Assembly (NCBI GenBank): GCA_035707965.1
Contig: DASSTJ010000093.1
Location: 1 to 29,355 of the forward strand
Length of the DNA stretch: 29,355 nt
Reading direction: 5' to 3'
Origin: DASSTJ01 sp035707965
Lineage (GTDB): Bacteria; Actinomycetota; Actinomycetes; Actinomycetales; Angustibacteraceae
Shown one piece after another: positions 22,681 to 29,355 of this stretch; the first letter of the stretch is position 1, and the number at the start of each line of letters is the position of its first letter. A model generated the notes under the pieces. That model searched no databases and had not been told where the DNA came from. It worked only from the letters and a program-made list of their open reading frames with translations. A program made the position numbers and the translations under genes.

Positions 22681-23451
22681 GTGGACACATCGGTGAGCCG
22701 GACCGCACCCGACCTGCTCGTGACCAGCGACCAAGAGCCGGGCAGGTACGAGCGGGTGCTGCTCAAGCTCTCGGGCGAGTCGTTCGGGGGTGGGCAGCTG
22801 GGCGTCGACCCGGACGTCGTCCGCGGCGTCGCGGAGCAGATCGCTGAGGCCGTTCGCTCGGGCGTCCAGGTGTCGATCGTCGTCGGAGGGGGCAACTTCT
22901 TCCGCGGGGCGCAGCTCGCCGAGCGCGGCATGGACCGCACCCGGGCCGACTACATGGGCATGCTGGGCACGGTCATGAACTGTCTCGCCCTCCAGGACTT
23001 CCTCGAGAAGGCGGGCGTCGACACCCGGGTGCAGACGGCGATCACCATGGGGCAGATCGCCGAGCCGTACATCCCGCGGCGCGCGATGCGGCACCTGGAG
23101 AAGGGCCGCGTCGTCATCTTCGGTGCGGGCGCCGGCATGCCGTACTTCTCGACCGACACGGTCGCGGCCCAGCGCGCGCTCGAGACGCGCTCCGACGCCG
23201 TGCTGATGAGCAAGAACGGCGTGGACGGCGTGTACTCCGCCGACCCGCGTCTGGACCCGACCGCGCAGCTGCTCGAGACGGTGACGTACGAGCACGCCCT
23301 CCGCAGCGGCCTGAGGGTCGTCGACGCGGCGGCCTTCAGCCTGTGCATGGAGAACCGGCTGCCGATGGTGGTGTTCGGCATGGAGGGCGAGGGCAACGTC
23401 ACGCGAGCGTTGCGCGGTGAGAAGATCGGCACGTTGGTGACGGCTGCCTGA
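22681..23451 (+). CDS. pyrH: UMP kinase
   Basis: Hexameric uridylate kinase converting UMP to UDP in pyrimidine nucleotide synthesis; amino-acid kinase fold, 256 residues. Motifs: LLKLSGESFGGGQLGVDPDV (phosphate-binding Lys), VVGGGNFFRGAQLAERGMDR, DYMGMLGTVMNCLAL (UMP site), FGAGAGMPYFSTDTVAA, and MSKNGVDGVYSADPR (nucleotide site). GTG 22681 gives an N-terminal extension of about 20 residues before the core and has GGGAG about 9-10 bp upstream; a shorter N terminus cannot be ruled out. It lies between tsf and frr as in most actinobacteria. Confidence 0.97.
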   Translation: MDTSVSRTAPDLLVTSDQEPGRYERVLLKLSGESFGGGQLGVDPDVVRGVAEQIAEAVRSGVQVSIVVGGGNFFRGAQLAERGMDRTRADYMGMLGTVMNCLALQDFLEKAGVDTRVQTAITMGQIAEPYIPRRAMRHLEKGRVVIFGAGAGMPYFSTDTVAAQRALETRSDAVLMSKNGVDGVYSADPRLDPTAQLLETVTYEHALRSGLRVVDAAAFSLCMENRLPMVVFGMEGEGNVTRALRGEKIGTLVTAA

Positions 23452-23519
23452 CGGCGGTCGGTGCAGCCCGACGCGACGGCACCCTGCCGGCAGCGCACGG
23501 AACGAGACGAGGAGCACCA

Positions 23520-24077
23520 GTGATCGACGAGACCCTTCTCGACGCCGAGGAGAAGATGGAGAAGGCCGTCGAGGTCGCCAAGGAGGACTTCGCGGCGATC
23601 CGCACCGGTCGGGCGAACCCCGCGATGTTCAACAAGCTCACCGTCGACTACTACGGTTCGCCGACGCCGATGATGCAGCTCGCGTCGTTCCAGACGCCGG
23701 AAGCGCGCACCGTGCTCATCACGCCGTACGACAAGAGCGCGATGAGCGCGATCGAGAAGGCGCTGCGCGACTCCGACCTCGGTGCGAACCCGGCCAACGA
23801 CGGCAACGTCATTCGCGTCGTCCTGCCGCAGCTGACCGAGGAGCGCCGCAAGGACTACATCAAGATCGCCCGGTCCAAGGCCGAGGAGGCCCGCGTCTCC
23901 GTGCGCAACATCCGCCGCAAGGCGAAGGAGACGATCGACCGCTTCGTCAAGGACGGCGAGGTGGGTGAGGACGAGGGCACGCGCGCCGAGAAGGAGCTCG
24001 AGAGCACGACCAAGAAGTACGTCGACACGATCGACGACCTCTTGTCGCGCAAGGAGACCGAGCTCCTCGACGTCTAG
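23520..24077 (+). CDS. frr: Ribosome recycling factor
   Basis: Splits post-termination ribosomes together with EF-G. The 185-residue length and the sequence (IRTGRANPAMFNKLTVDYYG; then LNPL-equivalent TPYDKSAMSAIEKALRDSDL; then VRNIRRKAKETIDRFVKDGEV) are typical, with the long three-helix bundle intact. GTG 23520 has GAGGAG 5 bp upstream. It runs directly into cdsA with no intergenic base (TAG then ATG). Confidence 0.98.
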   Translation: MIDETLLDAEEKMEKAVEVAKEDFAAIRTGRANPAMFNKLTVDYYGSPTPMMQLASFQTPEARTVLITPYDKSAMSAIEKALRDSDLGANPANDGNVIRVVLPQLTEERRKDYIKIARSKAEEARVSVRNIRRKAKETIDRFVKDGEVGEDEGTRAEKELESTTKKYVDTIDDLLSRKETELLDV

Positions 24078-24965
24078 ATGACGACTCCCACCCCGCCGGA
24101 TGGTGCTGCGTCCGAGGTCGCGACCCCACTGACCCGGCGTGAGGCCAGGGCCGCGCAGTCGCACGGCCGTGCCGGACGCAACCTGCCGGCCGCCGTCGGG
24201 TCGGGCCTCGCCCTCGGCGCGGTCGTGCTGGCGAGCCTCTTCGTGCGCAAGGAGGCGTTCCTCGTCGTCGTCGCCGCCGCGGTCTGCGCGGTGCTGTGGG
24301 AGCTGGCGCAGGCGCTCGGACATCGGGGTCTCGCGGTGCCCATCGTGCCGGTCGTGGTGGGTGCGGTCGGCATGCTCGTCGCAGGTTTCAGCGCCGGGGG
24401 ACAGGCGCTGGCGGTCTGCTTCGTGCTCACGGCCGTGGGCGTCGTCGTGTGGCGCGCCTCCGAAGGGTCGGACGGTGCCCTGCGGGACGTCGCAGCCGGC
24501 CTGTTCGTCTCGGCCTACGCGCCGCTGCTCGCGGGTTTCGCGATGCTGATGCTCGCGTCGGACGACGGGCCCTGGCGCGTTCTGGCGTTCATCGTCGTGA
24601 CGATCTGCAGCGACATCGGCGGCTACGCGGCCGGCGTCCTCGCGGGGCGCCATCCCATGGCCCCCTCCGTCAGCCCGAAGAAGTCTTGGGAGGGTTTCGC
24701 GGGCTCCGTCGTCGCCTGCGTGGTGGCCGGGGCGCTGACGGTCGTGCTGATGCTCGACGGGCCCTGGTGGGGCGGCTGCCTGCTCGGGCTCGCGGTGGTG
24801 CTGTCGGCCACGCTGGGCGACCTGGGCGAGTCCATGCTCAAGCGCGACCTCGGCATCAAGGACATGGGCTCCCTCCTCCCCGGGCACGGTGGGGTCGCTG
24901 ACCGGCTCGACTCCCTCCTGGTCAGCGCCCCCGTGGCGTGGCTGCTGCTGCACCTGATGGTCTGA
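24078..24965 (+). CDS. cdsA: Phosphatidate cytidylyltransferase (CDP-diglyceride synthase)
   Basis: A membrane enzyme making CDP-diacylglycerol from CTP and phosphatidic acid, the precursor of all membrane phospholipids. The 295-residue protein has a charged, Ala-rich cytosolic N terminus (about 1-38), about seven to eight hydrophobic segments, and the CDS signature near the C terminus: SMLKRDLGIKDMGSLLPGHG followed by GVADRLD, with catalytic acidic residues present. SPKKSWEGFAGS is the second conserved loop. The ATG follows the frr stop immediately, indicating cotranscription. Confidence 0.96.
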   Translation: MTTPTPPDGAASEVATPLTRREARAAQSHGRAGRNLPAAVGSGLALGAVVLASLFVRKEAFLVVVAAAVCAVLWELAQALGHRGLAVPIVPVVVGAVGMLVAGFSAGGQALAVCFVLTAVGVVVWRASEGSDGALRDVAAGLFVSAYAPLLAGFAMLMLASDDGPWRVLAFIVVTICSDIGGYAAGVLAGRHPMAPSVSPKKSWEGFAGSVVACVVAGALTVVLMLDGPWWGGCLLGLAVVLSATLGDLGESMLKRDLGIKDMGSLLPGHGGVADRLDSLLVSAPVAWLLLHLMV

Positions 24966-24969
24966 GCCG

Positions 24970-24982
24970 CCGGCCGGGCCGG
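24970..24982 (+). terminator. Short GC palindrome after cdsA
   Basis: CCGGCC-G-GGCCGG follows the cdsA stop by 4 bp. As RNA it could form only a small hairpin with a strained loop, and no T-run follows. It is a weak candidate for the end of the rpsB-cdsA transcript. Confidence 0.25.
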
Positions 24983-25032
24983 TTCGTCGAGCTGGCAGGC
25001 ACCGGCGTGACGCGTGGGACACTGGACGGGTC

Positions 25033-26220
25033 ATGACCCAGCTCCCCGACCCCGTCCGCCCCGCTGCCGCCGAGCGCCCCGAGCCCGGCCGACTCACCTT
25101 CGCCGCCCCGCGCCGCGCCAAGCCCCCGCGTCACCTGGCCGACCTGACCCCCGAGCAGAGGGCGGACGCCGTCCGGGAGCTCGGTCTGCCGGCGTTCCGG
25201 GCTCGGCAGCTGTCCACGCACTACTTCGAACGGCTCGTCGACGACCCCGCGCAGATGACGGACCTCCCGGCAGCCGGTCGTGACGAGCTGGTCGGCACCC
25301 TGTTGCCGGCGCTGCTGACACCGGTGAACGAGCGCACGGCGGACCGCGGGTCGACGGTCAAGACGCTGTGGCGCCTCTTCGACGGCGCCCTCGTCGAGAG
25401 CGTCCTCATGCGCTACCCGGGCCGCGTCACGATGTGCGTCTCGAGCCAGGCGGGCTGCGGCATGAACTGCCCGTTCTGCGCCACCGGCCAGGCCGGCCTG
25501 ACGCGCAACATGTCGACCGCTGAGATCGTGGAGCAGGTCGTCGCGGGCGCCCGCTCGCTGGCCCGAGGCGAGGTCGCCGGCGGCGCGGAGGAGGCGCCGA
25601 CACGGGTCAGCAACGTGGTGTTCATGGGCATGGGGGAGGGCCTCGCGAACTACAAGGCGGTCGTCGGTGCGCTGCGCCGGTTGACCGAGCCGGCGCCGGA
25701 CGGCCTGGGAATGAGCGCCCGCGGCATCACGATGTCGACCGTCGGGCTGGTGCCCGCGATCGACAAGCTGGCCGCCGAGGGCCTCCCGGTGACGCTGGCC
25801 CTCAGCCTGCACGCGCCCGACGACGAGCTGCGCGACGAGCTCGTCCCGATCAACACGCGGTGGAAGGTCGCCGAGGCGTTGGGCGCCGCCCGACGCTACT
25901 TCGACGCGACGGGCCGCCGGGTCAGCATCGAGTACGCGCTGATCCGCGACATCAACGACCAGGCGTGGCGCGCGGACCTGCTCGGCAAGCTGCTCAACGC
26001 TCGCGGTCGGGGCTGGGTGCACGTCAACCCCATCCCGCTCAACCCGACACCGGGCTCGAAGTGGACGGCGAGCGACCCGCGCGTCGAGCACGCGTTCGTC
26101 GAGGCACTGCGAGCGCGGGGCATCCCCACCACCATCCGCGACACGCGAGGCAAGGACATCGACGGCGCGTGCGGCCAGCTGGCCGCGGTCGGCCCGAGTG
26201 AGCCCGCGGCCGCTCGCTGA
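25033..26220 (+). CDS. rlmN: 23S rRNA (A2503)/tRNA (A37) C2-methyltransferase RlmN
   Basis: A radical-SAM dual-specificity methyltransferase, 395 residues. The [4Fe-4S] cluster motif is C142-x3-C146-x2-C149 in GCGMNCPFCATG. The two mechanistic cysteines are C135 (VTMCVSSQAG) and C380 (GKDIDGACGQLA). Also present are MGMGEGLANYKAV, VTLALSLHAPDDELR and NPIPLNPTPGS. The N-terminal part (about 35-100) is the accessory HhH-like RNA-binding domain. ATG 25033 is the start. Upstream GACACT, 9 nt before the ATG, might be a -10 but is weak. Length is slightly over the usual because of a Pro/Arg-rich N terminus. Confidence 0.97.
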   Translation: MTQLPDPVRPAAAERPEPGRLTFAAPRRAKPPRHLADLTPEQRADAVRELGLPAFRARQLSTHYFERLVDDPAQMTDLPAAGRDELVGTLLPALLTPVNERTADRGSTVKTLWRLFDGALVESVLMRYPGRVTMCVSSQAGCGMNCPFCATGQAGLTRNMSTAEIVEQVVAGARSLARGEVAGGAEEAPTRVSNVVFMGMGEGLANYKAVVGALRRLTEPAPDGLGMSARGITMSTVGLVPAIDKLAAEGLPVTLALSLHAPDDELRDELVPINTRWKVAEALGAARRYFDATGRRVSIEYALIRDINDQAWRADLLGKLLNARGRGWVHVNPIPLNPTPGSKWTASDPRVEHAFVEALRARGIPTTIRDTRGKDIDGACGQLAAVGPSEPAAAR

Positions 26221-26237
26221 CCAGGCATCATGGGGGC

Positions 26238-26282
26238 ATGACGGTGCCATCGAGGGACGTCCGCGACGAGGCGACGGCGTGA
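26238..26282 (+). CDS. Possible 14-codon upstream ORF coupled to the DivIVA-motif gene
   Basis: ATG 26238 begins a short frame encoding MTVPSRDVRDEATA, whose TGA (26280-26282) overlaps the GTG at 26279 as GTGA. A CATCAT (26226-26231) lies 6 nt upstream, close to the leaderless spacing found elsewhere in the window. It could be a leader peptide that couples translation, or chance. There is no homology support. Confidence 0.25.
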   Translation: MTVPSRDVRDEATA

Positions 26283-26284
26283 CC

Positions 26285-26818
26285 ATGACGCAGCAGTCGT
26301 TCGACCGGGTGCGCGGGCTGGGCCGCGGCTACGACGTGGCGCAGGTCGACACGTTCCTCACCCGAGCGCTGGGCGGCTCCCTGACCTCCGACGAGGTCCG
26401 GTCGGTCGGCTTCGACCTGGTGCGGGGTGGCTACGACGTCGATCAGGTCGACCAGGCGCTGGACCGGCTGGAGGACGATCTGGTGGCCGGCGAGCGCGAC
26501 GACGAGCAGGCTTCGCTGGGGGAGCGGCGCTTCGTGAGCCGCATCACCAGTCAGGCACAAGTGCTGCGGGCGCGCCTCGCTCGGCCGCACGGCGACCGTT
26601 TCGCGCGGGCCAGCGCGTGGGCTCCCGCGTACGACGTCACGGACGTCGACGAGCTGTGCGACCTGGTGGCTGACTACTTCGACGGCGTGCAGCCCCTGAC
26701 GGTCAGCGCTCTGAGGTCGGCCGTCTTCCGCAGCCGTCGGGGCGCGCGCGGCTACAGCGAGGGTGCGGTCGACAGCTTCCTGGACCGCGTGGTCTCCGTC
26801 ATGACCAGGGTCGGCTGA
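26285..26818 (+). CDS. Protein of four DivIVA-like motifs
   Basis: A 177-residue protein. The N-terminal DivIVA motif pattern (x-GYD-xxx-VD-x-L) appears four times: residues 15-25, 49-59, 115-125 and 156-166, as GYDVAQVD, GYDVDQVD, AYDVTDVD and GYSEGAVD. The 5-64 and 105-171 halves look like a duplicated two-motif module, joined by a charged helix (about 67-102). No long coiled coil is visible, unlike true DivIVA/Wag31. It may bind membrane curvature or partner DivIVA proteins at poles or septa; that is inference. ATG 26285 is used; GTG 26279 (with GAGG 7 bp upstream) adds two codons. Confidence 0.8.
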   Translation: MTQQSFDRVRGLGRGYDVAQVDTFLTRALGGSLTSDEVRSVGFDLVRGGYDVDQVDQALDRLEDDLVAGERDDEQASLGERRFVSRITSQAQVLRARLARPHGDRFARASAWAPAYDVTDVDELCDLVADYFDGVQPLTVSALRSAVFRSRRGARGYSEGAVDSFLDRVVSVMTRVG

Positions 26819-26825
26819 CCGCTGC

Positions 26826-27932
26826 TCAGCGGCTGCCCGGCGTCCGGGGCGGCGCGTCGGCCAGCACGGCGACGGCGTCCTCGATCGCGTCGACCAGGTG
26901 CACGTGCCCGCCCATCGGCCGGGCCTCGCCCAGCTGGCACAGCAGCGGCCACACCGGCAGCGCCGACGTCCAGTGCTCGACGCCGACGAGCACGGTCGGC
27001 ACGACGTGGTCGGCGGTCGCGTAGTAGTTGTGCGTCGTGGCCTGGAAGACCTCTTGCACGGTGCCCGCGGCGCCGGGAAGGACGACCAGACCAGCGGTGC
27101 TGCCCGCCAGCAGCAGGTCCTCACGGACCGCGTTCGAGAACAGCTTCGCGTGGCAGCACGCGAGCGGCGTCGACGGCTCGTGCCCGTAGAACCACGTCGG
27201 CACGCCGACCGCCGACGTCCTGGTCGGAGCCGGCCAGCTCTCGCGCACCTCCAGGCCGAGCCGGGCCCAGGCCGACACGTCCGGGGAGAAGTCCGGCACG
27301 TCGCTCAGGCGGCGCACCGCGTCGTCGAGGACGTCCAGCGGCTGCTCGTGCAACCGGGCTCCGAGGCTCGCGGCCTCCATCGCGCCGGGACCCCCGCCCG
27401 TGAGCACCAGTGCGCCGGTACCCGCGAGCGCGTGCCCGAGAAGGGCGGCGTGCCGGTAGGTCGTCGTCCCCCGGCTGACGGCGTGCCCTCCCATGACGCC
27501 GATCACCCGGCGGCCCACCAGCTTCTCTCCCAGCGCGTCGGACACGCTGTCGTCGTGCACGGCGCGCAGCATCGTGGCGAACACGTCGGTGCGCGTCGCA
27601 GGGTCGAGCCACCACGAGTACGCGCGCCAGTCGGGAGTGGCGGCGTACCCCTGGTCGAGATGCCGGTACAGCTCGTCCGGCGTGTACAGACGGGCGCGGT
27701 AGGGGTCGACGGGCGCGCCGTCGACCGTGGGGAACAGGAGCGCCCCGTCCCGTCTCAGGTGCGCGGCCAGCCGGTCGGTGAGCGTCCCGCCCAGCACGAC
27801 GGCACCCCGGACGTCAGCCCGGAGGAGGGCGTCCTCGCGGGCAGCGAGGTCCAGCCCCTGCAGCCGCGCGCCCGCCAGGGACCCGCCGACCGCGAGCACG
27901 GCGTCCAGCTCGTCGAGGCTCTCGATCTCCAT
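26826..27932 (-). CDS. LOG-family Rossmann-fold nucleotide-binding protein
   Basis: A 368-residue cytosolic protein. The Rossmann/LOG core spans about residues 135-355: VIGVMGGHAVSRG, ALVLTGGGPGAMEAASLGA and PGAAGTVQEVFQATTHNYY. The last is the position of the PGGxGTxxE motif that in LOG phosphoribohydrolases cleaves cytokinin-like or purine nucleotides; here the second Gly is Ala, while the Thr and Glu are retained. An N-terminal domain of about 130 residues (VLAVGGSLAGARLQGLDL) is not part of classic LOG and resembles a separate Rossmann-like or pentapeptide-type region I cannot name. ATG 27932 has AGGA about 7 bp upstream. Convergent with the DivIVA-motif gene, 7 bp apart. Substrate unknown. 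Confidence 0.8.
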   Translation of the reverse strand: MEIESLDELDAVLAVGGSLAGARLQGLDLAAREDALLRADVRGAVVLGGTLTDRLAAHLRRDGALLFPTVDGAPVDPYRARLYTPDELYRHLDQGYAATPDWRAYSWWLDPATRTDVFATMLRAVHDDSVSDALGEKLVGRRVIGVMGGHAVSRGTTTYRHAALLGHALAGTGALVLTGGGPGAMEAASLGARLHEQPLDVLDDAVRRLSDVPDFSPDVSAWARLGLEVRESWPAPTRTSAVGVPTWFYGHEPSTPLACCHAKLFSNAVREDLLLAGSTAGLVVLPGAAGTVQEVFQATTHNYYATADHVVPTVLVGVEHWTSALPVWPLLCQLGEARPMGGHVHLVDAIEDAVAVLADAPPRTPGSR

Positions 27933-27996
27933 GTGGGCATCCTGCCCGGCCGGGGCCGGGACGGCAGCGTCGGCGCCGCGCGTGCGGCGCGGCCGA

Positions 27997-28203
27997 TCAG
28001 CCGTCGTCGGACGTGTCCGGTGAGGCCGGCGGCGTCTGCTCGGGGGAGCTGGTGCGCAGGCTGATCCGGGCCACGCCGGAGTCGAGGTCGATGCCGAACG
28101 GTGGCGCTCCGGTCTCGGGGATCTGCGCCTCCAGCCGCTTGCGGTCGCGCTCCTCGCGCAGATGCTTGTAGCCCGGCTGGAACAGCTCGAAGAACCCGTC
28201 CAT
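27997..28203 (-). CDS. Small conserved protein, DUF6191-like
   Basis: A 68-residue protein beginning MDGFFELFQPGYKHLREERD, with a basic helix (about 13-30), a short region around PPFGIDLDSGVARI and a Pro/Ser/Asp-rich tail. The F-x-P-G-x-KH plus IDLDSG pattern resembles actinobacterial DUF6191, recalled rather than searched. ATG 28203 is chosen because GGGAG lies 5-6 bp upstream. An in-frame ATG at 28230 overlaps a TAGCAT that could be the -10 of its promoter. Function unknown. Confidence 0.7.
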   Translation of the reverse strand: MDGFFELFQPGYKHLREERDRKRLEAQIPETGAPPFGIDLDSGVARISLRTSSPEQTPPASPDTSDDG

Positions 28204-28257
28204 GGCCGCTCCCGGTGTCGACGCCTCCATGCTAGGGCGTGGTGGCCGTCCGGCTCG

Positions 28258-29355
28258 TCAGTGGCCGGTGAGCCGGGCCAGCACGGGGGCGAGGCGCGAG
28301 GCGCGACCCGTGCGCGCCTCCTCGGAGTCCGCAGCGGTGGCCAGACGCAGGCCCGCGTTCACGCCGAGCCAGCGGAGCGGCTCCGGCTCCCAGCGCCGGA
28401 CGCGGTGGTTCACCCAGGGCAGCCGGGTCAGGGGCGTGTCTCGACCGGTCACCAGGTCGGCGAGCGTGCGGCCGGCCAGGTTCGTCGTCGAGACGCCGTC
28501 GCCGACGTAGCCGCCGGCCGAGGCGATGCCGGTGGCGGGGTCGAACCGGACGGCGGCGTGCCAGTCCCTGGCGATGCCGAGCGGGCCTCCCCACCGGTGC
28601 GTCACCTCGAAGGGCGCGACGCCCGGGAAGAGGTCGGCGAGCGACTCACGCAGACCAGCGAAGACCCGCGGCTCGATGTCGAACTCCGGACGGACGGTCG
28701 AGCCGAAGTGGTAGGGCGCTCCTCGGCCGCCGAACACCAGCCGGTCGTCCGCCGTGCGCTGCCCGTAGACGATGAGGTGCCGGTGCTCGCTGAACGTCTC
28801 GCCGCGTGCCAGCCCGGCGACGTCCCAGAACGACGCGGGCAGCGGCTCGGTGGCGATGACCAGGGAGTACACGGGCACGACGTCGCGGCGTTGGCCGGCG
28901 AGCTGCGGTGTCCAGGCCTCGGTGGCGCGGACGACGCGCGGCGCCGTGACGACACCGTGCTCCGTGACGACCCGGCTCGGCTCGACCGACCTGGCCCGGG
29001 TGCCCTCGACGATGCGCACGCCCCGACGCTCCACGACGTCCGCCAGGCCGCGGGCCAGCTTGGCGGGGTGGATGCGAGCGCAGTGCGGCGTGTACGTGGC
29101 GCCGACCGCCCCAGCGATCCCGACGCGCTCGCGGGTGGCTCGTTCGTCCAGCAGCACGAGGCCGTCGACGCCGCCCCAGGCGTGGTCGTCGGCGACCTCG
29201 CGGCGCGCACGGCCCAGCTGGGCCGCAGTGCGAGCCACCACCACGGTGCCGCCGTGCGCCCAGTCACAGACGATCTGCTCGTCCGCGACCACGTTCCCCA
29301 CCTCGGTCACGGTATCGACCATCGCGCGACGCATGGCGAGCGCGGCCTCGCGGCC
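28258..29355 (-). CDS. FAD-dependent oxidoreductase (DAO family), N terminus outside window
   Basis: The C-terminal roughly 365 residues of a D-amino-acid-oxidase-superfamily flavoenzyme. The frame stays open to the window edge (residues REAALAMRRAMVDTV at the margin), so the N-terminal FAD-binding GxGxxG segment lies beyond 29355. Visible parts include the substrate domain with YTPHCARIHPAKLARGLADV, VIATEPLPASFW, GGRGAPYHFGS, THRWGGPLGIARDW and the C-terminal FAD motif GGYVGDGVSTTNLAGRTLADL. Similar to OrdL/PuuB-type amine oxidases; substrate unknown. Upstream of the DUF6191-like gene on the same strand with 54 bp between. Confidence 0.85.
   Translation of the reverse strand, partial: GREAALAMRRAMVDTVTEVGNVVADEQIVCDWAHGGTVVVARTAAQLGRARREVADDHAWGGVDGLVLLDERATRERVGIAGAVGATYTPHCARIHPAKLARGLADVVERRGVRIVEGTRARSVEPSRVVTEHGVVTAPRVVRATEAWTPQLAGQRRDVVPVYSLVIATEPLPASFWDVAGLARGETFSEHRHLIVYGQRTADDRLVFGGRGAPYHFGSTVRPEFDIEPRVFAGLRESLADLFPGVAPFEVTHRWGGPLGIARDWHAAVRFDPATGIASAGGYVGDGVSTTNLAGRTLADLVTGRDTPLTRLPWVNHRVRRWEPEPLRWLGVNAGLRLATAADSEEARTGRASRLAPVLARLTGH

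Noticed and set aside
22950..25121. A 723-codon minus-strand open frame across pyrH, frr and cdsA
   Set aside because: It spans three well-supported plus-strand genes and their junctions, and its composition is low-complexity Arg/His/Asp.
24922..26286. A 454-codon minus-strand open frame opposite rlmN
   Set aside because: It is the antisense shadow of rlmN, whose radical-SAM motifs are intact.
26898..28064. A 388-codon plus-strand open frame opposite the LOG-family gene
   Set aside because: It has no motifs and antisense-type composition, while the minus strand encodes a clear Rossmann protein.

Overview
This window is high-GC DNA from an actinomycete (Actinomycetota), carrying mostly conserved core chromosome. 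Evidence: very strong G/C bias at third codon positions, frequent GTG starts, 1-4 nt stop/start overlaps, and actinobacterial gene orders (recO-uppS-zur; yraN-comM-dprA-xerC-whiG-M23; rpsB-tsf-pyrH-frr-cdsA-rlmN). Small families typical of this phylum (DUF6703-like, DUF6191-like, a DivIVA-motif protein) agree. The gene set fits a Micrococcales/Kineosporiales-like organism, but genus cannot be fixed from sequence reading alone. I saw no tRNA, rRNA, insertion sequence, prophage or CRISPR array.

Layout. (1) 1-4460: the 3' end of recO overlaps uppS. Convergent to these is a minus-strand zinc module, znuA-znuC-znuB-zur, with overlapping genes, driven from one control region holding two inverted copies of a Zur-box-like 15-mer. 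A small membrane protein lies upstream of it on the same strand. (2) 4504-9296: a small monooxygenase-fold protein, glycyl-tRNA synthetase and pyruvate phosphate dikinase. (3) 9394-13116: an ABC-2 exporter (ATPase and permease) joined to a DesK/DesR-like two-component system, probably a self-regulated efflux or stress-response module. (4) 13286-18385: yraN, comM, dprA, xerC and a WhiG/FliA-type sigma factor, i.e. DNA processing and recombination followed by a developmental or motility sigma factor. (5) 18372-20288, minus strand: a degenerate M23 peptidase-like protein and a PLP aminotransferase. (6) 20538-26220, plus strand: rpsB, tsf, pyrH, frr, cdsA, rlmN, covering translation, UMP kinase, ribosome recycling, phospholipid synthesis and rRNA/tRNA methylation. 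(7) 26285-29355: a protein of four DivIVA-like motifs, then minus-strand genes for a LOG-family protein, a DUF6191-like small protein and an FAD-dependent oxidoreductase cut by the window edge.

I found no convincing wholly new multi-gene system. The points most worth a second look are: the zinc module (paired Zur boxes fused to an apparently leaderless znuA promoter, His-rich tails on both ZnuB and ZnuC, and a CxxH instead of CxxC end on Zur); the tandem-duplicated DivIVA-motif protein with a possible coupled 14-codon upstream ORF; the M23 protein whose HxH motif is CxH; and a perfect 14-bp inverted repeat ahead of the exporter/two-component cluster. All starts and functions are read from sequence and family knowledge; no searches were run.
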